Positions 1-6,686 of a DNA stretch of 7,629 nt are shown one piece after another. How positions within the stretch are numbered: position 1 is the stretch's first letter; each line of letters begins with the position of its first letter. The notes below the pieces were generated by a model. That model was not told the origin of the DNA. It made no database searches and saw only the letters and a program-made list of their open reading frames with translations. The translations under genes and the position numbers were made by a program. This DNA is from Crocinitomicaceae bacterium. Lineage in GTDB: Bacteria; Bacteroidota; Bacteroidia; Flavobacteriales_D; Crocinitomicaceae. The stretch covers positions 1 to 7,629 of the forward strand of contig JALQTG010000240.1 in NCBI GenBank assembly GCA_023264075.1, written 5' to 3'.

Positions 1-733
1 CTACCAATTGATGTGTTGGCCCCATTGCTGCTGGATCACCAGGTCCGTTGGACAGCATGAATCCATCTGGATTGTAGGCTTTCATTTCAGCGAGTGTTGA
101 CGTCATCGGAAATACCATCACATCACAACCTCTTTCGTTTAAGCAACGAGTGATGTTACGCTTAACACCTAAATCTAAAAGAGCAACCTTGAAGTTAGAA
201 GAGTCAGAAGTTGACTTTACTTCATAGGCTACTTTCGTTGATACACGACTTGAAAGTTCAAGCCCTTCCATCGAAGGCACGGCTTTAACATCTAATTTCA
301 GCTGATCAATATTTAAGTCTTGTTCTGATGAAATTATGGCGTTCATTGCCCCACGATCTCTAATGTGACGGACTAAAGCGCGTGTATCCAATTCTGCGAT
401 GCCGACTTTTTCATCCCTCAGCATAAACTCTTCAAGTGAATCATCTGCTGAAGTTCTCGAAGCCACTTCAGAGAATTTTTTGATAATAACCCCAGCTACT
501 TGCATTCTGTCGGATTCTGATTCCTCCGGATGCACACCATAGTTACCTATGTGGGAAGCATTCATGATCAATAATTGTTCTAAATAAGATGGGTCGGTAA
601 ACACTTCTTGATAACCGGTCATACCGGTGTTGAAGGCTAATTCTCCGGATGTTCTACCACGCTTACCAATTGCTTTGCCATGGTAGACAGTTCCATCCTC
701 GAGTACTAAAACAGCTGGATGTCTTTCTGTCAT
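1..733 (-). CDS. carA: Carbamoyl-phosphate synthase small (glutaminase) subunit, partial at left edge
   Basis: This is the first 244 codons of the glutamine-hydrolysing subunit of carbamoyl-phosphate synthase. With CarB it feeds ammonia from glutamine into carbamoyl phosphate for pyrimidine and arginine synthesis in the cytoplasm. Seen in the sequence: the N-terminal CarA domain with ELAFNTGMTGYQE (residues 31-43) and HIGNYG (61-66), a GIAELDTRALVRHIR stretch (111-125) typical of the family, and the start of the class I amidotransferase domain at VALLDLGVKRNI (183-194). The glycine-rich LSNGPGDP motif (227-234) lies close to the edge. The catalytic Cys, His and Glu lie beyond the edge, so activity cannot be judged here. 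The ATG at 731-733 is chosen because the protein begins directly with the conserved family N-terminus. An 88-nt gap and a candidate promoter separate it from dsbD, so it is probably transcribed separately. Confidence 0.95.
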   Translation of the reverse strand, partial: MTERHPAVLVLEDGTVYHGKAIGKRGRTSGELAFNTGMTGYQEVFTDPSYLEQLLIMNASHIGNYGVHPEESESDRMQVAGVIIKKFSEVASRTSADDSLEEFMLRDEKVGIAELDTRALVRHIRDRGAMNAIISSEQDLNIDQLKLDVKAVPSMEGLELSSRVSTKVAYEVKSTSDSSNFKVALLDLGVKRNITRCLNERGCDVMVFPMTSTLAEMKAYNPDGFMLSNGPGDPAAMGPTHQLV

Positions 734-748
734 TCCTTAAATTTTAGG

Positions 749-756
749 CAAAAATA
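749..756 (-). promoter_or_regulatory. Candidate -7 promoter element of carA
   Basis: On the minus strand this reads TATTTTTG, a perfect match to the Bacteroidota -7 consensus TAnnTTTG. It lies 15 nt before the carA ATG, which would give a leader of about 10 nt. The -33 element is poor: the nearest TTG is only 15 nt upstream, shorter than the usual 17-23 nt. Such AT-rich octamers also occur by chance, so this is a reasonable but unproven call. Confidence 0.4.
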
Positions 757-821
757 GCACTTTAGCCGCTACAATGAAGGTAATGTTAATAAATGTTGAA
801 AAGTCTTTCGCGAAACAATCA

Positions 822-3236
822 CTATAACGGCGACTTACCTTTTTTCCATTTATTATATTCCACAATGGAGTTTTCTAAAAATGCTTTGAACGTTTCTAAA
901 TCAGTATATCCTACTGGGTTTTGAAGTAAATTTTCTTTGCTATCCAATGTTGCATAGAGCGGTTGAGCACTTTCTCCGAAATTACAAATTTGAAAATCCA
1001 AGTTGATATCACCAATGGTCTTTTTCATTTTTCCGTCAACTTTTGACTCCACCCATTTTTCTTCAGCCAACAAGGTTTTATCGTCAGCATACAAGGCTAC
1101 GACTACAAATTTCTCCTTCAGTAGTTTAAGTACTGCTGGATCTGACCATACTTTTGCTTCCATTTCTCGACAATTCACACATCCATGACCCGTAAAGTCA
1201 ATGAACAATGGTTTGTCTTGAGCATTAGCACATGCAAGTGCTTGCTCATAATCAAAATAACCTGCGATACCATGTGGCAAATGAAGAAGGTCTCCGTACA
1301 ACGGCTCTTCTCCACAGACATAGTCGTCCGTCCCTTGTATTTCACCTAATAAATCAAAGTCATGGGTAGACATTGGTGGAAGATAGCCTGACAATGCCTT
1401 CAACGGATGGCCCCAGAGACCCGGCACCAAATAAACCACAAATGCAAGAACTCCCATCGCCATGAACAAACGCGGGACTTTAATGAATGGTAAATCAGAA
1501 TCATGGGCTAACTTAATTTTTCCTAATAAGTAAATGGCTAGTAATCCAAATATTACAATCCACAACGCAATATATACCTCTCTGTCAAGTATTCCCCAAT
1601 GGTAGGTTTGATCGGCCACACTTAAAAACTTAAGACCTAAAGCGATTTCAATAAATCCGAGTACAACCTTCACTGTATTTAACCAACCACCCGATTGTGG
1701 CAAGTTCTTCAACCATGCAGGAAAAATTGCGAACAACGTAAATGGAAGTGCGAATGCAAGTGAGAAAGCAAACATTCCCAACATTGGCTCTACCACCGCG
1801 CCCTGAGAGGCCTTAATCAGGATAATTCCTACTATAGGTCCAGTACATGAAAACGAGACCAATACTAGCGTTAGCGCCATAAAGAATGTTCCTACAAATC
1901 CACCTTTATCTGCTTTTTGGTCGGCTTTATTCACAAGTGATGATGGTAGTCGAATCTCGAACATTCCAAGGAAAGAAGCAGCAAAGAACATAAATACTAC
2001 GAAAAACAGCACATTTGGAAACCAGTGCGTTGCCAACCAGTTTGCAAAAGCCGCTCCAAGCGTTATTGCCACGATTGTTCCAATCAACGTGTAAATCCCA
2101 ATGATCGAAAAGCCGTATAAAAGCGCTTGTCTTCGACCTGATTTTCTTGCTTCAGGATCGTTAGAGTCCTTCATGAAAAAGGAAACTGTCATTGGAATCA
2201 TCGGGAATACACAGGGTGTCAACAAGGAAGCAATACCCCAAAGAAAGGCTTCGATCATCAATTCCCAATAAGAGAATTTATCCTTCGCCTCTTTTCCTTC
2301 AAACTTTTTTGGCTCACATTTTCCAGATGTCAACAGAACAGCATTTGAAAAGTTAATGATGACATCTTGATTCTGCTGAATCGTTTCAATTCCATTTTCT
2401 AGCTCAGCAACTATTGAAAGTTTAACTGCTGGCTCTTCATTTCCTTCATATAACAGCGAAGACAGGAAATATACTGCAGAGCTTTCGCCTTCATTTATAC
2501 TGTCATTAATCTCCTTGGAAAAAGAAAACTCTCCAAATACCACTTCACCGCCTTTTTTATACTTGAACATATCTTGCAGGCGCTGAGTATTCATCACCCA
2601 TCCGTCGGCAACTTCTGGAATCATTTTTAACATGTAACGACCATTTTTGTCCGCTTGATGTAATTCGTATTCCCATGAAATGATTTCAGCCTCTACATCG
2701 AGCGAGGTATCTACAACAGATGCTTCAGTCGTTTCGATGGTCTCAGCTGTAGTTTCAGCAACTATTCCATTAATTGAAAAGTCCAAGTTTTTATCCCCAA
2801 TGATGCATACTCCAGATTCTTGACAAATCTGATAGAAAACAGTGGCCTTGAGAATAAAGTCCTGTGTCGAGGTAATATTTATTTTTTGTTTGAACGTTGC
2901 AGATTCAAACTCTTGCACGTCCAATTCAAATACTTCGTCATAATGTTTTTTCATTCCCGACTCGGTCATAGCACCATTTAGTGTATAACCTGAGTTTGCT
3001 TCGAACGTAAATTCTGTCGGAAGCGGCCCATCATCCGGAGCAGCAGGGAAAATCGAATATCCATGCCATCCTTTATCAACCTTTGCTTGAATGACTAATG
3101 TGGCCGCGCTGCCATCTTTAGAATACTCTACACTTGTCTTCCACTTTGTATAGGTGTTAGCACTTTCTTGACTCGAGGAAAAATATGATACCAAGAAAAA
3201 CAAACTGCTTATTAATACGCTTTTTAACATATGCAT
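822..3236 (-). CDS. dsbD: Thiol:disulfide interchange protein DsbD (protein-disulfide reductase)
   Basis: An inner-membrane electron carrier that takes electrons from cytoplasmic thioredoxin and reduces periplasmic thiol proteins. The order seen is: signal peptide (about 1-22); N-terminal DsbD domain (about 30-155) with the pair C138-x5-C144, the same spacing as E. coli C103/C109; an acidic/Thr-rich linker (about 160-183); a second beta-rich extracytoplasmic region (about 185-300) without a cysteine pair; about eight membrane segments (322-607), with C342 in TPCVFPMIP and C464 in SFSCTGP as the membrane redox pair; and a C-terminal thioredoxin domain with CVNC at 686-689 and a likely cis-proline, P759. 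All three redox pairs are therefore present. At 804 residues it is well above E. coli DsbD (about 565 residues), mainly because of the extra periplasmic region. The start is either the ATG at 3236 or a second ATG two codons later (3228-3230); both keep the signal peptide. It lies 4 nt after the upstream gene and is surely cotranscribed with it. Confidence 0.95.
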   Translation of the reverse strand: MHMLKSVLISSLFFLVSYFSSSQESANTYTKWKTSVEYSKDGSAATLVIQAKVDKGWHGYSIFPAAPDDGPLPTEFTFEANSGYTLNGAMTESGMKKHYDEVFELDVQEFESATFKQKINITSTQDFILKATVFYQICQESGVCIIGDKNLDFSINGIVAETTAETIETTEASVVDTSLDVEAEIISWEYELHQADKNGRYMLKMIPEVADGWVMNTQRLQDMFKYKKGGEVVFGEFSFSKEINDSINEGESSAVYFLSSLLYEGNEEPAVKLSIVAELENGIETIQQNQDVIINFSNAVLLTSGKCEPKKFEGKEAKDKFSYWELMIEAFLWGIASLLTPCVFPMIPMTVSFFMKDSNDPEARKSGRRQALLYGFSIIGIYTLIGTIVAITLGAAFANWLATHWFPNVLFFVVFMFFAASFLGMFEIRLPSSLVNKADQKADKGGFVGTFFMALTLVLVSFSCTGPIVGIILIKASQGAVVEPMLGMFAFSLAFALPFTLFAIFPAWLKNLPQSGGWLNTVKVVLGFIEIALGLKFLSVADQTYHWGILDREVYIALWIVIFGLLAIYLLGKIKLAHDSDLPFIKVPRLFMAMGVLAFVVYLVPGLWGHPLKALSGYLPPMSTHDFDLLGEIQGTDDYVCGEEPLYGDLLHLPHGIAGYFDYEQALACANAQDKPLFIDFTGHGCVNCREMEAKVWSDPAVLKLLKEKFVVVALYADDKTLLAEEKWVESKVDGKMKKTIGDINLDFQICNFGESAQPLYATLDSKENLLQNPVGYTDLETFKAFLENSIVEYNKWKKGKSPL

Positions 3237-3240
3237 AGGT

Positions 3241-3684
3241 TTAATTTAATTCTATTTCAAAATCAATAACATCTGGCGGCAAACATCCTTTATCGTCGCA
3301 AAGCATATAAAGTATGCTTCCCTTCACAATAGTTGGTGTTGACCATTTAATTTTTTGTGTAAATATAGCGGTGCCTTCGAGTATATCAAGCCGTCCTCCG
3401 AAATTCTCATCGAAGATTGTTTTCACCTCTTGTTCGTCAATATCGCCAATGCGATCTACGCTTCTATTCTCTTCGAACGTGAACTCGGTAGGTATTGGGC
3501 CTAGGTTTTCATCAACATGTTGACTGTACAAATGCCAGTGTTCTTTCAGCTCAGCTTTGAACTCAATTCTATTCTCAGCACGATCAAACTGAAATGACCA
3601 CTTTATTTCATCTTGACCATTCGCCGCAAAAGCGAACATTACAAGGACAAGAGAAGACAGCACGTTGTAAAACATTTTCAACAT
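3241..3684 (-). CDS. Secreted stand-alone DsbD N-terminal-domain protein
   Basis: A 147-residue periplasmic protein made of one DsbD N-terminal (alpha) domain. Seen: a signal peptide (about 1-23, ending AANGQ), the domain core from about residue 28, and a cysteine pair C129-x4-C134 followed by LPP near the C-terminus. It resembles the first domain of the adjacent DsbD: both carry GP[IL]PTEFTFE in mid-domain and an A.F.QKI stretch before the cysteine loop. The spacing differs, with four residues between cysteines here and five in DsbD. In the family this domain receives electrons from the DsbD thioredoxin domain and passes them to periplasmic clients. By inference this protein is an extra shuttle or a dedicated partner served by the downstream DsbD, from which it is separated by only 4 nt. 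A role as a chaperone-like or metal-binding relative cannot be excluded. A second ATG three codons in (codon 4) is an alternative start. No established gene symbol is known to me. Confidence 0.88.
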   Translation of the reverse strand: MLKMFYNVLSSLVLVMFAFAANGQDEIKWSFQFDRAENRIEFKAELKEHWHLYSQHVDENLGPIPTEFTFEENRSVDRIGDIDEQEVKTIFDENFGGRLDILEGTAIFTQKIKWSTPTIVKGSILYMLCDDKGCLPPDVIDFEIELN

Positions 3685-3688
3685 GGTT

Positions 3689-3696
3689 CAAAAATA
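3689..3696 (-). promoter_or_regulatory. Candidate -7 promoter element of the DsbD-domain gene and dsbD operon
   Basis: The minus strand reads TATTTTTG, a full match to TAnnTTTG, ending 4 nt before the ATG at 3684. Initiation about 7 nt downstream would fall at or just inside the start codon, implying a leaderless mRNA or use of the ATG at codon 4. The nearest upstream TTTG (3725-3728) is 28 nt away, too far for a standard -33 element, so the call rests on the -7 octamer alone. Confidence 0.35.
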
Positions 3697-3713
3697 ATAA
3701 TTGTTTGCTGGTG

Positions 3714-3733
3714 AAGCGTTGAAACAAACGCTT
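3714..3733. repeat. Inverted repeat upstream of the dsbD operon, possible operator
   Basis: A perfect 7-bp inverted repeat, AAGCGTT and AACGCTT, separated by six bases (GAAACA). It lies 30 nt upstream of the ATG at 3684 and 17 bp upstream of the candidate -7 element. Its position and symmetry would suit a dimeric regulator near -35. If transcription starts further upstream it would instead be a small hairpin in the mRNA leader. A 7-bp palindrome can also occur by chance. Confidence 0.35.
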
Positions 3734-3758
3734 AATTCTTGGAATCCTATATATAGAA

Positions 3759-3787
3759 AATGGCGTTACTATTCAAGTAACGCCATT
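3759..3787 (-). terminator. Rho-independent terminator after the 96-residue gene
   Basis: A perfect 12-bp stem (AATGGCGTTACT pairing with AGTAACGCCATT) around a 5-nt loop. On the minus strand it is followed by a short T-rich tail, TTTTCTATAT counting the last two stem bases. It starts about 30 nt after the stop codon at 3818. On the plus strand the tail is A-rich, so it works as a terminator only for the minus-strand gene. It separates that gene from the dsbD operon. Confidence 0.8.
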
Positions 3788-3817
3788 AAAAATTGTAGTT
3801 GTATCTGCTAAACTCTT

Positions 3818-4108
3818 CTAAATAAATTGAACTTCTTTAATGTGCTTAATGGGTAACCAAACCCCACCTTTCAAACAAATGTATTTATCTCCTGTGGCCC
3901 AAATTGTCGTTTCTACACGCTTCATACCTTCATCATCCTGGAAAATAATAGCTATTTTGATATGGTCGTTATTCCCCATCTTAGTGGCCTCTAAGAGGCG
4001 CTCCATGAGGTTTTCTTGTTGCTTAAAATTAACCTCTGATTTAAATTTTAAATCAGGAATGATTTCTTTTTCTATCAATGTTGGAGCGGAATGTATCAAA
4101 TTATCCAT
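3818..4108 (-). CDS. Small conserved-looking protein of unknown function
   Basis: A 96-residue soluble protein with no signal peptide, membrane segment or catalytic motif that I can see. The N-terminal half (about 1-45) is charged and probably helical. The C-terminal half (about 50-96) has alternating hydrophobic residues, a VETTIWATGDKYICLKGG stretch (65-82) and WLPIKHIKEV (84-93), suggesting a small beta-barrel-like fold with a basic face. From memory, similar small proteins with an ETTIWA-type core occur in Bacteroidota genomes without assigned function; a search would be needed to confirm this. The start at 4106-4108 is preferred to the ATG 13 codons upstream (4145-4147), because the promoter seen here has its -7 element inside that longer reading frame. 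It is a single-gene unit with its own promoter and terminator. The function is unknown; a regulatory or nucleic-acid-binding role would be speculation. Confidence 0.75.
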   Translation of the reverse strand: MDNLIHSAPTLIEKEIIPDLKFKSEVNFKQQENLMERLLEATKMGNNDHIKIAIIFQDDEGMKRVETTIWATGDKYICLKGGVWLPIKHIKEVQFI

Positions 4109-4133
4109 ATTCAAAAGTTTTAGTTTAGCGATT

Positions 4134-4164
4134 AAAATGTACGACATAATTTTGAATTAACAAA
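4134..4164 (-). promoter_or_regulatory. Promoter of the 96-residue gene (-33 TTTG, -7 TACATTTT)
   Basis: The minus strand shows TTTG (4161-4164), a 19-nt spacer and TACATTTT (4134-4141). This fits the Bacteroidota arrangement TTTG-N17-23-TAnnTTTG, with one mismatch at the last base. Transcription would begin near 4127, giving a leader of about 20 nt before the ATG at 4108. It would exclude the upstream ATG at 4147 as start codon. It is the best two-part promoter match in the window. Confidence 0.55.
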
Positions 4165-4187
4165 CATATGTCATGAAATTTTTAGAG

Positions 4188-4211
4188 CCTCTTCTTCTCA
4201 TTTGGAAGAGG
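4188..4211 (-). terminator. Weak hairpin just after tilS, possible terminator
   Basis: CCTCTTC (4188-4194) pairs with GAAGAGG (4205-4211), with one further G-T pair, around an 8-nt loop. It begins 4 nt after the tilS stop codon. On the minus strand the following bases are CTCTAAAAATTT, so there is no proper T-run. It may end or trim the pabB-tilS transcript, since the next gene has its own promoter, but the evidence is weak. Confidence 0.35.
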
Positions 4212-4215
4212 ATTT

Positions 4216-5442
4216 CTAGCGAAGTTCTACGGAAACTTTAATTATTTGTTTCGTAGAAGAGGAGATTTTTACTCGCTCAGCGGGAGAATACCCTACTACT
4301 CCAACAATTCCCTCCCCATCGAGCACTACAAAAGAACTTTCCTTATTAGAACTAAGGACCTTTTTATCTTTTAAAAAATCGCTAATTTTCTTTTTACCGC
4401 GCATTCCTAGAGGAACAAATGCATCGCCACTCCTCCACTTTCTTAAGTATAATCCCCCGTTAATCTTGTCTTCATCAAGGTACAAATCTCGGGAGTTGAA
4501 ATCAACCTCCGTTTTATTGATTCGTTCAACGTTCAAACTAAACTCTTTTTCTGTGGTGGATGGATGTTGTTTTCGAAAAAGTAAAAATTCCCCTTCATTC
4601 CACAATTCAACACCGTTACGAAGCGCGTACGCTCCTTTATTCGCTGTTGCAAGTTGATTGACAAGATCAATGTTATTCTTTCCGAAAGAAATATCCTCTA
4701 AAAATTCATTCTGGTTAAGTTTCGGTAGCCCCAACCATTCAGAAATAGTGATTATCTGCTCATTCTGTTCTACTTCTAGCGTTGAAGATTTCAAATAGCC
4801 CAGTAATTCTTGATAACCGGAAATTAAATCATCTATTGCACTCCAATTGAATTCATTCTTATTAAGTAAAGGAATAAGTTTTAATCGTAAATCATTGCGG
4901 GCGTATTGATCACTTAAGTTGGACGAATCGTCCCTCCATTTCCAATTATTGTGAAGACTAATCGATTGTATTTCTTCCTTAGCGAGATGTAAAAAAGGCC
5001 TGAGAAATCCATTCCTATATGAGGGCATACATGCTAATCCGTGAACGGAAGCTCCGCGCAATAACTGCAGCATAAACGTTTCTCGTTGGTCATCCCGATG
5101 ATGTCCAAGAACTATTTGAGCCGACTCGTTCTTAATCAGCTCTTCAAACCAAGTGTAACGCAGTTGCCGTGCGGCAAGTTGGGTATTAACATTCTGATTT
5201 TGTTTGTAAGCCTTAACGTCAAACGATTTTACCCGAATAGGCACTCTTAGCTCTATGGCGAGGGATCGAACGAATTGTTCGTCTTGGTCAGATTCTTGGC
5301 CACGTAGATTAAAATTACAATGAAGTATTCCAAACGGGATGTTCAATTGATGGAAAATGCGCACTGCAAAGACCGAGTCGAGACCACCGCTACAAGCAAT
5401 CCAAAAATGGCTATTTTCATATGTACGATCAGGACTCCCCAT
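4216..5442 (-). CDS. tilS: tRNA(Ile)-lysidine synthetase
   Basis: This cytoplasmic enzyme uses ATP and lysine to convert C34 of the CAU-anticodon tRNA-Ile to lysidine, so that it reads AUA as isoleucine. Seen: the PP-loop SGGLDS (residues 18-23), HCNFNLRG (41-48) with the acidic stretch after it, LGHHRDDQRETF (112-123) followed by LLRG (127-130), and YARNDLRLKLIPLL (180-193), which matches the family YxRNxIR motif. A divergent linker (about 200-325) follows. The C-terminal TilS domain starts near LYLRKWRSGDAFVPLGMRG (331-349). At 408 residues it is within the usual range of full-length TilS with the C-terminal domain. The start ATG (5440-5442) lies inside the end of pabB, a 14-nt overlap, so translation is probably coupled. 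No other in-frame ATG lies before the PP-loop. AUA codons in the window fit a need for this enzyme. Confidence 0.95.
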   Translation of the reverse strand: MGSPDRTYENSHFWIACSGGLDSVFAVRIFHQLNIPFGILHCNFNLRGQESDQDEQFVRSLAIELRVPIRVKSFDVKAYKQNQNVNTQLAARQLRYTWFEELIKNESAQIVLGHHRDDQRETFMLQLLRGASVHGLACMPSYRNGFLRPFLHLAKEEIQSISLHNNWKWRDDSSNLSDQYARNDLRLKLIPLLNKNEFNWSAIDDLISGYQELLGYLKSSTLEVEQNEQIITISEWLGLPKLNQNEFLEDISFGKNNIDLVNQLATANKGAYALRNGVELWNEGEFLLFRKQHPSTTEKEFSLNVERINKTEVDFNSRDLYLDEDKINGGLYLRKWRSGDAFVPLGMRGKKKISDFLKDKKVLSSNKESSFVVLDGEGIVGVVGYSPAERVKISSSTKQIIKVSVELR

Positions 5443-6625
5443 TCAATACAGATAACATCGCGTCGACTTTTAACAAACATTCATTGTACTCTTGTTCAGG
5501 ATTCGCTAATATCGTAATAGCGCTACCTACAGGGCAAGCGATTCGTTTATGAATATCATCATAAAGAATACTTCGAATAACTACATTGAAATTAAAATCC
5601 CCAGATGGTTCTATGTAACCAACGCTTCCTGAGAATAATCCCCGCTGAAAGTCCTCGTATTTCTCAATCAACTTCATCGCACTAATCTTAGGTGCTCCTG
5701 TCATACTTCCCATAGGGAAAAGCGCTTTTAAAATAGATGAAAACGAACAATTATCTTTTACTTCAGCGGCCACCGTTGAGATGAGTTGATGAACCGTTTC
5801 AAAGGTATACACACCGAATAATTCATCGACGACCACAGATTCTTTCTTGGCGATTTTTGACAAATCATTTCTTACCAAATCAACAATCATTACATTCTCA
5901 GCCAGTTCTTTCGGATCATTCCTAAGGTTTTCTTTTAACTGCTGATCTTCCTGTTTAGAATGACCTCTTCGAATTGTTCCTTTAATAGGTTGAGTAATAA
6001 TCCGGTCATTCGTACGCTGAAGAAAGCGCTCAGGGCTAGCACTCATGAGATAAGAATGATTCCATTTAAAAAATGTAGAAAACGGAGCGGCCGTTCTTTT
6101 ATTCAATGCTCCATAAAGCGATTCAGGAGAACTTATATTCCCATTGCCTAAATAATTTTGACAAAAAGTAACCTCATAAATATCGCCGTGTTGGATATGA
6201 TGAAGTAGAGCATTAACTTTTTCAATATACCTATCTTTGGTTAACGTAGGAACTAATTGAATCGAATTCTTTTCAATCGGTGACTCAATATTTCGTAAAA
6301 ATTCGTGAAGAATAGATTTAGATGAATCGTCATCAAGTCCCGCTAAAAACTGATAGTTCGAACCTTTTACTTCTACCACGTATTCTGGCACAAAGAATAA
6401 TGCTTTAGGGAATTCAACAGCCAAAGGATGATTAGAAACAAGGTTTTCAATATCATTTTTCAAATCATAGGAAAGAGAAGAAAAGATATAATGACCTTTA
6501 AAATCATTGATAAAATTGTCCACATCAGACCATTTACTCTGGGAGTTCCATTCAAAGCTTGCGTGTTGTCCAAATGCAACAATGGCAGTATCGTTATTGC
6601 TATTTAAATAAACGAAAGGGTTCAC
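5429..6625 (-). CDS. pabB: Aminodeoxychorismate synthase component I (PabB-type chorismate-binding enzyme)
   Basis: It converts chorismate and ammonia to 4-amino-4-deoxychorismate, a step toward p-aminobenzoate and folate. Seen: a poorly conserved N-terminal domain (1-125) and the chorismate-binding domain (about 127-395) with QPIKGTIRRG (212-221), ENVMIVDLVRNDL (243-255), FPMGSMTGAPK (303-313), GSVGYIEPSG (333-342) and NPEQEYNECLLK (375-386). K215 within PIKGT is the key sign. PabB enzymes have this lysine (E. coli K274), whereas anthranilate synthase TrpE has alanine there, so PabB is preferred over TrpE. The 398-residue length and absence of a glutaminase or lyase fusion mean that the amidotransferase partner (PabA or shared TrpG) and PabC are encoded elsewhere. 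The start is GTG at 6623-6625, since no ATG lies in frame near it and a stop is six codons upstream. It is the first gene of a pair with tilS. Confidence 0.9.
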   Translation of the reverse strand: MNPFVYLNSNNDTAIVAFGQHASFEWNSQSKWSDVDNFINDFKGHYIFSSLSYDLKNDIENLVSNHPLAVEFPKALFFVPEYVVEVKGSNYQFLAGLDDDSSKSILHEFLRNIESPIEKNSIQLVPTLTKDRYIEKVNALLHHIQHGDIYEVTFCQNYLGNGNISSPESLYGALNKRTAAPFSTFFKWNHSYLMSASPERFLQRTNDRIITQPIKGTIRRGHSKQEDQQLKENLRNDPKELAENVMIVDLVRNDLSKIAKKESVVVDELFGVYTFETVHQLISTVAAEVKDNCSFSSILKALFPMGSMTGAPKISAMKLIEKYEDFQRGLFSGSVGYIEPSGDFNFNVVIRSILYDDIHKRIACPVGSAITILANPEQEYNECLLKVDAMLSVLNGES

Positions 6626-6686
6626 AATTTCTTTTATGAATTAAATATTATGAGTTTCTTTGCGAAGGTAAACAAATCTGTGAAGT
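6626..6686. promoter_or_regulatory. Divergent intergenic promoter region between pabB and the hydrolase gene
   Basis: These 61 bases must carry the start signals of two divergent genes. For pabB, the minus strand has TTTG, a 22-nt spacer and TAATATTT, only a partial match to the -7 consensus. For the hydrolase, the plus strand has TTTCTTTG (6655-6662), one mismatch from TAnnTTTG, about 24 nt before the ATG at 6687. Neither match is strong and no operator-like repeat stands out. Because the gap is so short, the two promoters would overlap. Confidence 0.35.

Noticed and set aside
781..800. Two AATGTT copies 10 bp apart upstream of carA as a possible operator.
   Set aside because: Six-base AT-rich repeats are expected by chance in this sequence.
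802..816. The palindrome TTTCGCGAAA after dsbD as a terminator.
   Set aside because: It is self-complementary with no room for a loop and has no T-run in the right place, so it is not a convincing terminator.
3840..4160. A 106-codon plus-strand reading frame opposite the 96-residue gene.
   Set aside because: The minus-strand gene has promoter, terminator and protein-like composition. The plus-strand product looks like an antisense shadow.
5070..5110. TilS has Arg where many relatives have Ala in the GHHxDDQxET motif (GHHRDD).
   Set aside because: That position is variable in the family, including other residues in Bacteroidota as I recall. The flanking His and Asp residues are intact, so loss of function is not implied.
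5429..6625. pabB being trpE (anthranilate synthase component I).
   Set aside because: The PIKGT lysine is the PabB signature, where TrpE has alanine, and no tryptophan genes are adjacent.
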